From contig JAPPGM010000141.1 of assembly GCA_028874995.1 (NCBI GenBank), positions 1 through 37,513 of the forward strand: 37,513 bases of DNA, in the 5' to 3' direction. The stretch comes from Gemmatimonadota bacterium. Its GTDB lineage: Bacteria > Gemmatimonadota > Gemmatimonadetes > Longimicrobiales > Gaopeijiaceae. Made by a program: the position numbers and the translations under genes. Every line of letters begins with the position of its first letter. Position 1 is the first letter of the stretch. A model generated the notes under the pieces. That model had not been told where the DNA came from and searched no databases. It saw nothing but the letters and a program-made list of their open reading frames with translations. Below are positions 1-8,456 of the stretch, piece after piece.

Positions 1-384
1 TCGGCGTACATGGGCTTCGCCGAGGCGCTCATGGAGGAACAGATCTTCAAGTCGGCGGCGCAGGGGCGGGAAGGGCTGCATAATGCACCGTCGCTGCTCG
101 ATTACCGCATCCCGACGAGTCTGGATACGCCGGCGCTCGAGTCGCTGATTGTCGAGTCCATCGATCCGGAGGGGCCGTACGGGGCGAAGGAGGCGGGGGA
201 AGGGCCCCTGCATCCGTCGATTCCCGCGATCGCGAATGCCATCTACGACGCGGTGGGGGTGCGCATGGACGCGCTGCCCTTCTCGCCGCCGCGTGTGTGG
301 CGGGCGCTGCAGGCGGCGGAGGGGGGGCGGTGGGTGTCCGGCGCGGCGAAACCAACCACCCGGGAGGCGGCACATGCGAGGTGA
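1..384 (+). CDS. Molybdopterin-binding large subunit of a xanthine dehydrogenase-family enzyme, probably 4-hydroxybenzoyl-CoA reductase alpha (C-terminal part)
   Basis: This is the last 127 codons of a gene that begins before the window; the frame is open from base 1. The end of a molybdenum hydroxylase large subunit is recognisable: GPYGAKEAGEG, in which the Glu of the GEG triplet is the usual active-site base near the Mo ion, then a PSIPAIANAIYDAVG stretch and the ending PFSPPRVWRAL. These subunits bind the Mo-pterin cofactor and, in the 4-hydroxybenzoyl-CoA reductase branch, remove the phenolic hydroxyl from the CoA thioester in anaerobic aromatic degradation. The family is clear. The substrate is inferred mainly from the HCR-type FAD subunit encoded at 1511-2566. 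The last 25 or so residues are low-complexity. The small [2Fe-2S] subunit is not in the window and may lie upstream. Confidence 0.8.
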   Translation, partial: SAYMGFAEALMEEQIFKSAAQGREGLHNAPSLLDYRIPTSLDTPALESLIVESIDPEGPYGAKEAGEGPLHPSIPAIANAIYDAVGVRMDALPFSPPRVWRALQAAEGGRWVSGAAKPTTREAAHAR

Positions 385-480
385 CACGGAAGCCGGCGGC
401 CGACGGTTCCGGTCCGGGAAGCTGCGCGGGTGCGGTCGACCCGGGCGCGCTCGACCTGCGCCGGCGTCACGGGCAGTGCG

Positions 481-1509
481 ATGAAGGCCCGTCCGGCGGG
501 TTGGTCGGTTGTGGCAGGCGTGTTCCTGGCGCTTCTCTGCTACGCGGCCTACGATAGCCTGTGGGAACGCGGCCGGGCCGATTCGTCCCGACCTGCGGAG
601 GACAGTGCACTGCAGCGGCCGGCCGCCGGTACCGTTCGCGACTGGGAGATCGCCCGGGAACACTTCACTTGGGCCACCTCCCAGCCCCCCGCCACCTTCC
701 CCCGTTTCGGCGACCTCCTCGCGCGTTTGGGCGAACGTTTCGCCGGTACGCCGTACCAGCCCCACACGCTGGAGCTGGACGGGCCCGAGCGCCTGGTCAT
801 CAACCTGGAGGCGCTCGACTGCGTCACCTTCGTTGAAAACGTGCTGGTTCTGGCGCGCCTGGCGTGGTCCGCGCGCGCCGACGCCGCGCACATGGCCGAC
901 GCTCCTGACGTAGCCGCCGCCGACAAGTCCGGATCCCGACTCCCCGGCCCCCTCGACGACCCCGACCGCTTCCGGGCCGCCTACCGGGACGAACTCACCC
1001 GCATCCGCTACCGTGGGGGCGAACTGGAGGGCTACCCGAGCCGTCTCCACTACTTCAGCGAATGGATCGCGGACAACGAAGCCGCGGGGCTGGTGGACGC
1101 GATCTCTCGGGAGCTGGGCGGCGTGGCCGATCCTTCCCCGATCGACTTCATGTCCACCCACCCGGATGCATACCGCCAGTTGGCCGATCCGGCTGTGGTG
1201 GCCGAGATCGCCGAGATGGAGGCGCGGCTGGCAGAGGTCGACCGCTACCACATCCCGGCGAGCGCAATCGACGCGGCCGCCGCCGGGATCCGCGACGGCG
1301 ACATCATCGCCGCCACCAGCACGGTGCCGGGCCTGGACATCGCGCACACCGGGATCGCCCTCTGGCGTAACGGCACGCTGCGGCTGATGCACGCCCCCCT
1401 CGCGGGGTCGCACGTTCAGATCAGCGAGGAATCGCTGGCCGAGCGGATCGCGCGGATCGGCGGCCAGGACGGGATCATGGTGGCGCGGCCGCTCCCCCCC
1501 GGGACCTGA
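481..1509 (+). CDS. DUF1460 (N-acetylmuramoyl-L-alanine amidase-like, NlpC/P60-fold) membrane-anchored protein
   Basis: The 342-residue protein begins with an uncleaved signal anchor (hydrophobic residues about 8-24), so the enzyme domain should face the periplasm. The DUF1460 signature is present: an AGTPYQPHTLE segment, then NLEALDCVTFVEN with the predicted nucleophile Cys114, and late in the chain DIAHTGIAL (His289) and LMHAPLAG (His304), the region that supplies the catalytic His in NlpC/P60-like folds. Known relatives are cysteine peptidases or amidases acting on cell-wall peptides; the substrate here is not known. The ATG at 481 is preferred because the signal anchor begins there. An in-frame GTG at 430 would add 17 arginine-rich residues. 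The gene sits between the two hydroxylase subunits, and its stop is one base from the next start, so it is almost certainly co-transcribed with 1511-2566. Confidence 0.82.
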   Translation: MKARPAGWSVVAGVFLALLCYAAYDSLWERGRADSSRPAEDSALQRPAAGTVRDWEIAREHFTWATSQPPATFPRFGDLLARLGERFAGTPYQPHTLELDGPERLVINLEALDCVTFVENVLVLARLAWSARADAAHMADAPDVAAADKSGSRLPGPLDDPDRFRAAYRDELTRIRYRGGELEGYPSRLHYFSEWIADNEAAGLVDAISRELGGVADPSPIDFMSTHPDAYRQLADPAVVAEIAEMEARLAEVDRYHIPASAIDAAAAGIRDGDIIAATSTVPGLDIAHTGIALWRNGTLRLMHAPLAGSHVQISEESLAERIARIGGQDGIMVARPLPPGT

Positions 1510-1510
1510 C

Positions 1511-2566
1511 ATGCTGCGACTTCCCCCCTTCCGCTACCACCGCCCGGACACGGTGGACGAAGCCGTCGCGCTGCTCGCCCGTTTCGGCGAAGACGCCATG
1601 CCCATCGCCGGCGGCACCGATCTCATGCCCAACATGAAGCACCGGCTCTTCACCCCGGCGCACGTGGTGTCGCTCAACGGGATCGCGTCCATGCGCGGGA
1701 TCGGCACGGTGAACGGCGCGGGTCCCTCCACGGACAACGGCCGGGCCCCGCGCGGGGAGGACCTCTTCCTGCGCATCGGTGCCCTCGAGTCTCTCTCCGA
1801 CGTGTCCAGTCACCCGCTGGTGCGCCGCCACTGCGCCGGGCTCGCCGAGGCCGCCGGTCTCGTCGCCGGTCCGCAGCTGCGCAACATGGGCACGATCGGG
1901 GGCAACGTCTGCCTCGACACCCGCTGCACCTACTACAACCAGACCGAGTTCTGGCGGGACGCGCTCGGCTACTGCCTGAAGAAGGACGGCACGGTCTGCC
2001 ATGTGACCAGGGTCGGGAAGAAGTGCGTGGCCGCCCATTCGGCCGATACACCGCCGAACCTTATCGCACTCGACGCCATGCTCACCCTCGCCGGACCCGA
2101 TGGAATCCGCGAAATCTCCGCCGCCGACTTCTTCGTGACTGACGGAATCTGGAATACGCGGCGGAAACGGGATGAGATCCTCACCGAGATACGTATTCCC
2201 TTATCGGGGTCGGATTCAGATGAAAACGGGCTCCGACGCCGGAGCGCCTACCGCAAGCTGCGCCAGCGCCACTCGATCGACTTCCCGCTGCTGTCCGTGG
2301 CGGTGGTGGGCGACTTCGAGCAGGACGGGACCGTGGCTGGGCTCACCGGTGTGGTCTCGGCGCTCGGCGCCAGGCCTCGGGTGCTGGCCGGCTGGGACGA
2401 AATCGCGCTGGGCGAGCGGCTCGGCCCGCGGGTGATCGAGGCGCTGGCGGCGCGGGCGCGTGCGCAGTGCCGCCCGCTGGACAACGTTATCGTGGATACC
2501 GAGTGGCGCCGGGCGATGGTGCCCGTCCAGGTGCGGCGCGCGCTCGAGGAACTGGCCGGAGGCTGA
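1511..2566 (+). CDS. hcrB: FAD-binding subunit of 4-hydroxybenzoyl-CoA reductase type, with extra [4Fe-4S] insert
   Basis: The 351-residue protein has the FAD-binding layout of molybdenum hydroxylase medium subunits: PIAGGTDLMP near residues 31-40 for FAD pyrophosphate contact and RNMGTIGGN at 124-132. A cysteine-bearing insert follows, with Cys139, Cys155, Cys163 and Cys172 (spacing 16, 8, 9). As I recall, the Thauera aromatica HCR beta subunit binds its additional [4Fe-4S] cluster through four cysteines with the same spacing; ordinary xanthine dehydrogenase FAD subunits lack this insert. In HCR the cluster helps carry electrons from ferredoxin through FAD towards Mo. The large subunit ends at 384, so both belong to one enzyme. 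The substrate could still be another aromatic CoA ester. The start is one base after the previous stop; the ribosome site is weak, suggesting coupling. Confidence 0.8.
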   Translation: MLRLPPFRYHRPDTVDEAVALLARFGEDAMPIAGGTDLMPNMKHRLFTPAHVVSLNGIASMRGIGTVNGAGPSTDNGRAPRGEDLFLRIGALESLSDVSSHPLVRRHCAGLAEAAGLVAGPQLRNMGTIGGNVCLDTRCTYYNQTEFWRDALGYCLKKDGTVCHVTRVGKKCVAAHSADTPPNLIALDAMLTLAGPDGIREISAADFFVTDGIWNTRRKRDEILTEIRIPLSGSDSDENGLRRRSAYRKLRQRHSIDFPLLSVAVVGDFEQDGTVAGLTGVVSALGARPRVLAGWDEIALGERLGPRVIEALAARARAQCRPLDNVIVDTEWRRAMVPVQVRRALEELAGG

Positions 2567-2567
2567 G

Positions 2568-3125
2568 ATGACGAACCGCAGTGGCGGAATGGGTGACAAC
2601 CCCGTGCACTATCGCGAAGAGACGTGGGCGCCGCTGTGGGTGATCGCGCTCATCTGGGGCGCATGCCTCGCGGCCGTGATCGGGACGGGCACTTCCACAA
2701 TGGAAGCGGTGGAGATTGCCGGCCGGCACGGAGAAGCGCTGCCCGGGTCGATGGTGCTCACGCTGGCCGGCATCGGTGTGGGAATGCTGCTTGTCGTGTC
2801 CCTGACCGCGATGTTCATTCGCCTGGACGTCGAGGTGCGCGCCGATCACATCTTCATCGCGTTCGGCCCGGCCAACCTCGTCCGCAAGCGCATCTCCTTC
2901 TCCGACATCGAATCGGTGCGCGGCCTGACCTTCCGCCCGCTCATCGAATTCGGGGGCTGGGGAATCAGGTGGCGGCCCGGTCGAACCGCCTGGACGATCC
3001 GGGGGAACCAGGCGGCGGCGATCACGCTGAGTGGCGGGAAGCAGATCTACGTGGGGTCGCAGCATCCGCAGAGGTTGGCAGGAGCGATTCAGGCGGCGAT
3101 GCGGACGGCGGGGGCGGGCGGGTAG
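2568..3125 (+). CDS. Small two-TM membrane protein of unknown function (bacterial PH-like C-terminus)
   Basis: The 185-residue protein has two membrane segments (about 21-40 and 61-83) and a soluble C-terminal domain of short beta strands. The pattern, with IFIAFGPANLVRKRISFSDI in the middle and QIYVGSQHPQRLAGAI at the end, resembles the PH-like domains of small bacterial membrane proteins; the match is by eye and weak. The ATG at 2568 has a strong GGAGG five bases upstream and lies one base after the hcrB stop, so the gene is in the hydroxylase operon. A second ATG at 2589 is possible. No function can be assigned. Its place directly after hcrB suggests co-expression only. Confidence 0.7.
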   Translation: MTNRSGGMGDNPVHYREETWAPLWVIALIWGACLAAVIGTGTSTMEAVEIAGRHGEALPGSMVLTLAGIGVGMLLVVSLTAMFIRLDVEVRADHIFIAFGPANLVRKRISFSDIESVRGLTFRPLIEFGGWGIRWRPGRTAWTIRGNQAAAITLSGGKQIYVGSQHPQRLAGAIQAAMRTAGAGG

Positions 3126-3186
3126 GCGCCCCCTCGGAAGGGCAGCACCGATGCCGATGTGCTCGATGCAATACGGATACCCAACA

Positions 3187-4404
3187 ATGAGGGGCTTCCT
3201 CACCGTCATACCCGCCCTCTGGCTGGGTGCCTGCGCTGGCGACGCCGCGCCGCCTGCCTCCGCGGGCCCATCCTTCGACACACTTGCGAACGGCTCCGTT
3301 CTCGTGACGAATACGGCAAGGGGGCTGTGGGACGCGAACCCGGAAGAGCGGTGGCGGGTGGTGGAAGGATTGCGGATCGGAACCATGTCGGGGGATGGGC
3401 CGGAGAGTTTTGGTAGCGTCGGATCGGTTGTGGTGACCGAAGCCGGCAGCCTCTGGATCGTGGACCGCCTGGCAAACGAGATCCGGGTGTTCGATGCGGT
3501 CGGCGAATTCGTGCGTACTGTCGGACGGTCGGGCGAGGGCCCGGGCGAATTCGGGTCCATTGGCCAGGCACACAGGGCCCCAAACGGAGAGATCTGGGTT
3601 GAGGACATCCAACTCGGTCGCTTTGAGATCTTCGACACGACGGGTACCAGGATCGGCGGGCACCGGGGCGTGTCGATGACGCGCGGCGGATTCAGTGGGT
3701 GGACGGAGGACGGACGCTTTCTCCTGTCGGAATACGACCGGGACAGTGAGCGGTCCTTCACCAGGGCCTTCCGCTTCAATTCCGAAGGGCTGCTCAGTCC
3801 TGCCGGTGTGGTCGAACCGCCGGAGATGGAACTCCCGGAGAGGCAGTTGATCGTGTTCGAGTACCCCAACGGCCGGATCGATCAATTCCTGCCATATGCC
3901 CGGTCAACCTGGTTTGCACGCGGCCGGGGGACCGATTGGTGGCTGGTCTGCGGACACTGCGGCGAGAGCAGCTACGATATCATCCGGATGAGCACGGAGG
4001 GCGATACGCTCCTGACGATCCGGCGCCACTACGAGCCTGCCGCGATCCCCGATTCCGTCCGCGCCGCCGCCCTCGAACCACTCGAAAGGTACGTCGAGGG
4101 AGCCAGCCGGATTACTCCGCGCTTCAGCGTGGATGATGTTCCCCGGCTGTACCCGCCCTTCGAGAGGGGATTCCGGATATCGGGCGACGGCACCCTCTGG
4201 TTGCGGAAGTCCGGACCCGGCGGAGTGGCATTCGATGTGTTCGACCGGGAGGGAAGGTACCTGGGGCAGCCGGAGCTTCCGCCCGGCGTTGAAGGGATGT
4301 GGATCAGGTCGATCACCGACAAGGCGATCTACGCGACCGACGACGATGAACTGGACGTAGACTACGTGGTGCGCCTGGACATCGTTCGCCCGGGTTCAGG
4401 CTAG
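3187..4404 (+). CDS. Six-bladed beta-propeller (NHL-like) lipoprotein
   Basis: The 405-residue protein starts with a lipoprotein signal, LWLGAC, with Cys16 as the lipidation site. Propeller-type repeats follow: segments of the form 'G-SLWIVDRLANEIRVFD' and a GRSGEGPGEFGSIGQ loop between blades are typical of NHL-like six-bladed propellers. It should be attached to a membrane outside the cytoplasm. Such domains usually bind proteins or ligands; no catalytic motif is visible and the partner is unknown. The ATG at 3187 was chosen because it begins the signal; the frame is open further upstream but codes for arginine-rich sequence there. A related protein lies on the opposite strand at 7178-8392 and shares the SGEGPGEF loop, so the two look like an inverted paralogous pair. 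Confidence 0.78.
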   Translation: MRGFLTVIPALWLGACAGDAAPPASAGPSFDTLANGSVLVTNTARGLWDANPEERWRVVEGLRIGTMSGDGPESFGSVGSVVVTEAGSLWIVDRLANEIRVFDAVGEFVRTVGRSGEGPGEFGSIGQAHRAPNGEIWVEDIQLGRFEIFDTTGTRIGGHRGVSMTRGGFSGWTEDGRFLLSEYDRDSERSFTRAFRFNSEGLLSPAGVVEPPEMELPERQLIVFEYPNGRIDQFLPYARSTWFARGRGTDWWLVCGHCGESSYDIIRMSTEGDTLLTIRRHYEPAAIPDSVRAAALEPLERYVEGASRITPRFSVDDVPRLYPPFERGFRISGDGTLWLRKSGPGGVAFDVFDREGRYLGQPELPPGVEGMWIRSITDKAIYATDDDELDVDYVVRLDIVRPGSG

Positions 4405-4428
4405 CGTTAGGCGAGGCTTCGCCAGCCC

Positions 4429-5703
4429 CTACCCCCGCTCCAGCACCATCGCGAACCCCAGCCCACCCGCAGCACACACCGTCACCAGCCCGAACTGGCC
4501 GTCGCGCCGCCGGAGTTCGTTGAGCAGCGTGACCGTGAGCCGCCCCCCGGTCGCGCCGAACGGATGCCCGATCGCAATCGAGCCGCCCATCACGTTGATC
4601 CTCTCGGGGTCGGGATGCCCCACCCGTCCCGCACGGCCGAGTTCCTCGCGAGCGAACGCCTCCGAATCCCACGCCTGAAGGTTGGACAGCACCTGCGCCG
4701 CGAAGGCCTCGTGCATTTCGAGCAGGTCGATGTCGGCCATGGTGATGCCGGCCCGGTCGAGCGCGAGCGGTGCCGCGAACGCGGGCCCCTGCAACAGCTG
4801 GGCGCCCGGATCGAGCGCGGTGAAGGCGTAGCTGCGCACGTACCCGAGCGGTTCGAGGCCGAGGCCGTGTGCCCGGTCGGGGGACATGAGGAGCACCGCG
4901 GACGCGCCGTCGGTAAGGGGCGAGGCGTTTCCCGCGGTGACGGAACCGAACCGGCGGTCGAAGACGGGTCGGAGACCGGACAGGGCCTCCAGCGAGGTGT
5001 CGGACCGTATCCCGTTGTCACGGGTCACCGTGTTCTCGTAGCGGGGGGGCACGTAGAAGGGGGCGATTTCGGCGGTCAGCCGGCCGTCCTCGGTGCCCGC
5101 GTGCGCCTTCATGTGCGACCCCAGCGCCCAGCGGTCCTGGTCCTCGCGCCCGATGCCGTTCTCCTTGGCCATCCGCTCGGCCGCCTGCCCCATGGTCTCG
5201 CCCGTCGAGTACTCGGCGATGGCCGGCGCCACCGGTATCAGGTCCCGGGGTCGGGTCCGCGCGAAGGTCCGGAGTCGCGCCCCCAGCGTCCTGGCGCGCG
5301 ATGCGGTCACCAGCGTTCGCGAGAGACGGTCCGAGACAAGGATCGGGATCCGGGACAGGCACTCGGCCCCGCCCGCGACCACCGTGTCGGCGTACCCGGC
5401 TTCGATGAGGTTCACGCCGTCCGAGATGGCCTGGTTGGCGGACGAACAGGCCCGCGAGACCGTGACGGCGGGAACATCCTTCGGAAGGGTCGACAGCCCC
5501 ACCTCGCGGGCGATGTTGGGTGCCTGCGGGTCGTGGACGACGGTGCCGTAGACGAGGTGGTCGACCACGTCGGGCGGGATCTGGGTGCGGGCGAGCAGTT
5601 CGGCGACCGCGTGGCGGCCCAGGTCGATCGCGGTGAGGCGCGCGAAGTGCGTGCCCGACTTGACGAAAGGCGTGCGGCAACCGTCGATGACGGCAGTCTT
5701 CAT
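4429..5703 (-). CDS. Thiolase, acetyl-CoA C-acyltransferase (FadI-like)
   Basis: The 424-residue protein is a full-length thiolase. Active-site features are all visible: the acyl-accepting Cys86 in SRACSSAN, His331 in EMHEAFAAQ, His380 in GGSIAIGHPFGATGGR and the second catalytic Cys410 in VCAAGGLG. It cleaves 3-ketoacyl-CoA with CoA to release acetyl-CoA, or runs in reverse. The long insert around residues 120-165 and the overall ordering resemble FadI / trifunctional-enzyme beta subunits rather than FadA. No FadJ partner is in the window, but an enoyl-CoA hydratase (10782-11606) and an acyl-CoA synthetase (8457-10697) lie nearby on the same strand. The ATG at 5703 begins the standard MKTAVIDGCRTPF. 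The divergent alcohol dehydrogenase starts 215 bases away, so the interval probably carries both promoters. Confidence 0.9.
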   Translation of the reverse strand: MKTAVIDGCRTPFVKSGTHFARLTAIDLGRHAVAELLARTQIPPDVVDHLVYGTVVHDPQAPNIAREVGLSTLPKDVPAVTVSRACSSANQAISDGVNLIEAGYADTVVAGGAECLSRIPILVSDRLSRTLVTASRARTLGARLRTFARTRPRDLIPVAPAIAEYSTGETMGQAAERMAKENGIGREDQDRWALGSHMKAHAGTEDGRLTAEIAPFYVPPRYENTVTRDNGIRSDTSLEALSGLRPVFDRRFGSVTAGNASPLTDGASAVLLMSPDRAHGLGLEPLGYVRSYAFTALDPGAQLLQGPAFAAPLALDRAGITMADIDLLEMHEAFAAQVLSNLQAWDSEAFAREELGRAGRVGHPDPERINVMGGSIAIGHPFGATGGRLTVTLLNELRRRDGQFGLVTVCAAGGLGFAMVLERG

Positions 5704-5918
5704 GCGGTGACCTCGGCTGGTGGGAGTTGTCCGGGGGGAGCTGGTATCGGGGTGGTCGGCTTCCCAGGCGTCTGCAATCACGCCACTTTACCACGTTCGC
5801 GCCATCGACGCATCCTGACGGCCGCACGGCTGCACGCCAGCGCATGCGGTCCAATACGTCGGGCAATGCAACGAACCCGTCGCCAAGTCGCCCGCCACCG
5901 CACCCAGCGGAAGGACCG

Positions 5919-7169
5919 ATGAAAGCCGTCCAGTTCAACGTGACCATCCCGGGCTTCATCCTCACCCGGACCCTGGGGCGGGTCAGCCCCGCGTTCGTGT
6001 ACGGCCGCCCGTCCACTCTGGCCATGGTGAACCGGCCGGCCCCGGCGATCCCCGGAAGCGACTGGGTCCGCATCGAAGTCCTGCTCTGCGGCATTTGCGG
6101 GAGCGATCTGGGCAACATCTCCTACCGCTCCAGTCCTGCCATGGAACCGTTCGGGTCGTTCCCCGCGGTCCTGGGCCACGAGATTCTGGGGCGTGTGGTG
6201 GAGGTGGGCTCCGGCGTGACGCATGTGCAGCCGGGCCGGCGGGTCGTGGTCGACCCGATGCTCCATTGCGAAGCCCGCGGCTGGGGAGCGGAGTCGTGGT
6301 GCCCCTCGTGCGCGGGAGGCAATCATTCCACCTGTGAGATGTCCGGCGAGGAGGGACCCGTGGTGGTGGGGGAAGGAGGACTGGCCCGCGGGCTGACCAT
6401 CGGCTACCACCGGGACCTGCCCGGCGGCTGGGGCGAACAGATCATCGCGCACCGGCGCCAGGTCTTCCCGGTTCCCGATTCCGTTCCCGACCGGATCGCC
6501 GTGCTGGCGGAACCGCTATCCATCGGCATGCACGGCGTGCTCAGGAGCGGGGCCTTGCGGTCTCCCGGCCCGGTGCTCGTGATCGGCAGCGGCACGATCG
6601 CCCTCGCCACCATCTGGGCGCTGCGTACGCTGGGTTATGCCGGCAACCTCGTCGCACAGGCCAAGCGTCCCCACGAGGTCGCGCTGGCGCGCGCGCTGGG
6701 CGCCGACGAGACGATCACGCCCGGCGACGACGCACGTCAGGCGCTGGTTGATACCGGTGCGCGCGCGTACATGCCGGTCATCGGCGACGAGGTATTCGCG
6801 GGAGGGGGCTTCGACACGATCTTCGACTGTGTGGGCAGCCGCTCAAGCGTGGACCAGGCGCTTCGGTACGGGGCTCCGCGGGGCCGGGTCGTGATGCTCG
6901 GATGTGCGGGCCGGATGCGCAAGCTGGACCTGACTTTCGTGTGGGCGAAGGAACTTCGCGTCGAGGGCTATGTGGGCTACGGCGCGGAGACCTGGGATGG
7001 GCGGACCGGTCACACCTTCGACCTGACGCTGGAACGGATGGCCACCGACCCGCGCGCACTGGGCGACATGGTCACCCACGTCTTCAAGCTGGCCCAGTAC
7101 CGCGATGCGCTGCGGGCCGCGTACAACCATCGTCGCAGCAAGGCGATCAAGGTGGCGCTGCAGCCTTGA
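5919..7169 (+). CDS. Zinc-dependent medium-chain alcohol dehydrogenase (MDR family)
   Basis: The 416-residue protein carries the catalytic-zinc motif GICGSD (Cys60), then GHEILGRVVEVGSGV (His87), and a cysteine-rich loop (Cys117, Cys128, Cys131, Cys139) in the place of the structural zinc site. The Rossmann fold is at VIGSGTIALATIWALR (about residue 220), and a DCVGS segment follows. The loop is longer than in standard alcohol dehydrogenases, with an insert between the first and second cysteine. It should be a cytosolic NAD(P)-dependent oxidoreductase acting on an alcohol or polyol; the substrate cannot be read from sequence. The ATG at 5919 begins a normal MDR N-terminus and the extended frame upstream is non-conserved. 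It is divergent from the thiolase and converges with the propeller gene at 7178, eight bases beyond its stop. Confidence 0.85.
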   Translation: MKAVQFNVTIPGFILTRTLGRVSPAFVYGRPSTLAMVNRPAPAIPGSDWVRIEVLLCGICGSDLGNISYRSSPAMEPFGSFPAVLGHEILGRVVEVGSGVTHVQPGRRVVVDPMLHCEARGWGAESWCPSCAGGNHSTCEMSGEEGPVVVGEGGLARGLTIGYHRDLPGGWGEQIIAHRRQVFPVPDSVPDRIAVLAEPLSIGMHGVLRSGALRSPGPVLVIGSGTIALATIWALRTLGYAGNLVAQAKRPHEVALARALGADETITPGDDARQALVDTGARAYMPVIGDEVFAGGGFDTIFDCVGSRSSVDQALRYGAPRGRVVMLGCAGRMRKLDLTFVWAKELRVEGYVGYGAETWDGRTGHTFDLTLERMATDPRALGDMVTHVFKLAQYRDALRAAYNHRRSKAIKVALQP

Positions 7170-7177
7170 TTGGTGAT

Positions 7178-8392
7178 TCACTCCCGGGTGAGCCGGTACA
7201 TGACCACCGTTTGGACTCCGAGTTCATCCGCCTCGACACCGAGCACGTAATCGGCGCCGAACTCGTTCGCGGAAAAGTCCGGATGTGTAAGTGCGAGGTG
7301 GCAGAGGAACGTGCCGTCGGGTTCGAAGCCCATCCATTGTCGCGGATCCTGGCCGGGCCTGCGATATGGCAATACCCACAGGCGGTTGTCTCGACTGACA
7401 CCAATGGAAGTGAACGCGGGGAAGACATCGGCGGTGGGCCGGTCGGGATCGATCTGCACCTCGTCGGCATCGCTCCATCTCCCGGAATCGCGGCCCCCGC
7501 GGCTCTCCAAGTAGCCGTCACGGTATGCGCGCACGTCCGCGGAAGTTACCTCCCTTCCGGATTCGGACCACCGGACGATGCGCCGAAGGCGAAACTCCTC
7601 GTCCAGGAGCCGCACTTCCGGATCGCGGCCATGACCGATGGCGATCGTGTTTCCGCCCGCATCGGCCAGGGCGCGCGCCGAGAACAGCGGATTGAGGATG
7701 AGGTTGATGCCGAGAGCCTCCGACTTCTTCGTCGTACCTTCGACCATGTTTGGAACACGGGCCAGCGTCTTGATGAGGTCTCCATCGGGGCTGTGTGCCT
7801 CGAGAATCAGTGTGTCGGGCGTGGTGAAGTTCCTGACGTACGAGGGTCCCCAACTCCCGTTGACCGAGACCCCGTTGTCCAGCACTCCTCCACCCCGCGT
7901 CGGGTTGCCGTAGTGCGTTACGCCATCCACCGACCGGACAAACTCTCCGTTCCCCGCGTACACGTTGTAGCCCCAGGGACGCAGGTTCCCCACCCACAGC
8001 GTGTCGCCCGGAAGTACCCAGAGATACCAGGCGCGCGTGAACTCTCCCGGGCCTTCCCCGGATCCGCCCGCCGTCCACAGGTGGCGACCGTCCGAAGAGA
8101 AGACCCGGAGTTCGCTGCTCGCCCCGTCGACCACGGCGATGGACCCGTCCGACAGGAGTCCCGTGCCGCCAATCCGGCTGAACCACAGATTCTCGTCCTC
8201 ACCTTCCTCCCCGATCGTGACCAGCGGCTCCCCGCTCAGCGTGCAGGTCGCATCGGAGTGCATGGGATCGCTGGTCACGATCCGGATGCCCGCGCTGTCC
8301 GTTGCCATGGTGCCGCGCGACTGCGGGGCGGAGTCGCACGAGATGGCAACGAGAGTTGCGAAGAGGATGAGGCCGTGACGGCGTGAGGTCAT
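7178..8392 (-). CDS. Six-bladed beta-propeller (NHL-like) lipoprotein
   Basis: The 404-residue protein has a lipoprotein signal ending VAISC, with Cys19 as the lipidation site, then propeller repeats: TGLLSDGSIAVVDGASSELR and a GGSGEGPGEF loop, followed by WVGNLRPWGYN. The overall plan is that of the lipoprotein at 3187-4404, and the two are probably paralogues. It should be anchored outside the cytoplasm and likely serves for binding; no enzyme motif is seen. The ATG at 8392 has GGAG seven bases upstream, which supports this start over the arginine-rich upstream extension. It lies 64 bases downstream of the acyl-CoA synthetase stop on the same strand, so read-through from that gene is possible. 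Some relatives carry a DUF4934-type annotation. Confidence 0.78.
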   Translation of the reverse strand: MTSRRHGLILFATLVAISCDSAPQSRGTMATDSAGIRIVTSDPMHSDATCTLSGEPLVTIGEEGEDENLWFSRIGGTGLLSDGSIAVVDGASSELRVFSSDGRHLWTAGGSGEGPGEFTRAWYLWVLPGDTLWVGNLRPWGYNVYAGNGEFVRSVDGVTHYGNPTRGGGVLDNGVSVNGSWGPSYVRNFTTPDTLILEAHSPDGDLIKTLARVPNMVEGTTKKSEALGINLILNPLFSARALADAGGNTIAIGHGRDPEVRLLDEEFRLRRIVRWSESGREVTSADVRAYRDGYLESRGGRDSGRWSDADEVQIDPDRPTADVFPAFTSIGVSRDNRLWVLPYRRPGQDPRQWMGFEPDGTFLCHLALTHPDFSANEFGADYVLGVEADELGVQTVVMYRLTRE

Positions 8393-8456
8393 CGGGAATC
8401 TCCATGGCAGAGGAATGGGGAGCCTGGATGCCGCTCTCGACCCGCGGGAGCACCTC

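Noticed and set aside
2487-3869. Long open frame on the minus strand opposite the propeller and small membrane protein genes
   Set aside because: Its protein is Arg/Pro/Ser-rich without motifs, and it lies opposite well-supported genes; such frames are common in GC-rich DNA.
4564-5922. 450-codon open frame on the plus strand opposite the thiolase
   Set aside because: The thiolase frame has all catalytic residues; the opposite frame has biased composition and no recognisable domain.
6902-8386. Open frame of 494 codons on the plus strand opposite the second propeller gene
   Set aside because: No ribosome site or domain; the minus-strand lipoprotein has signal, lipobox and repeats.
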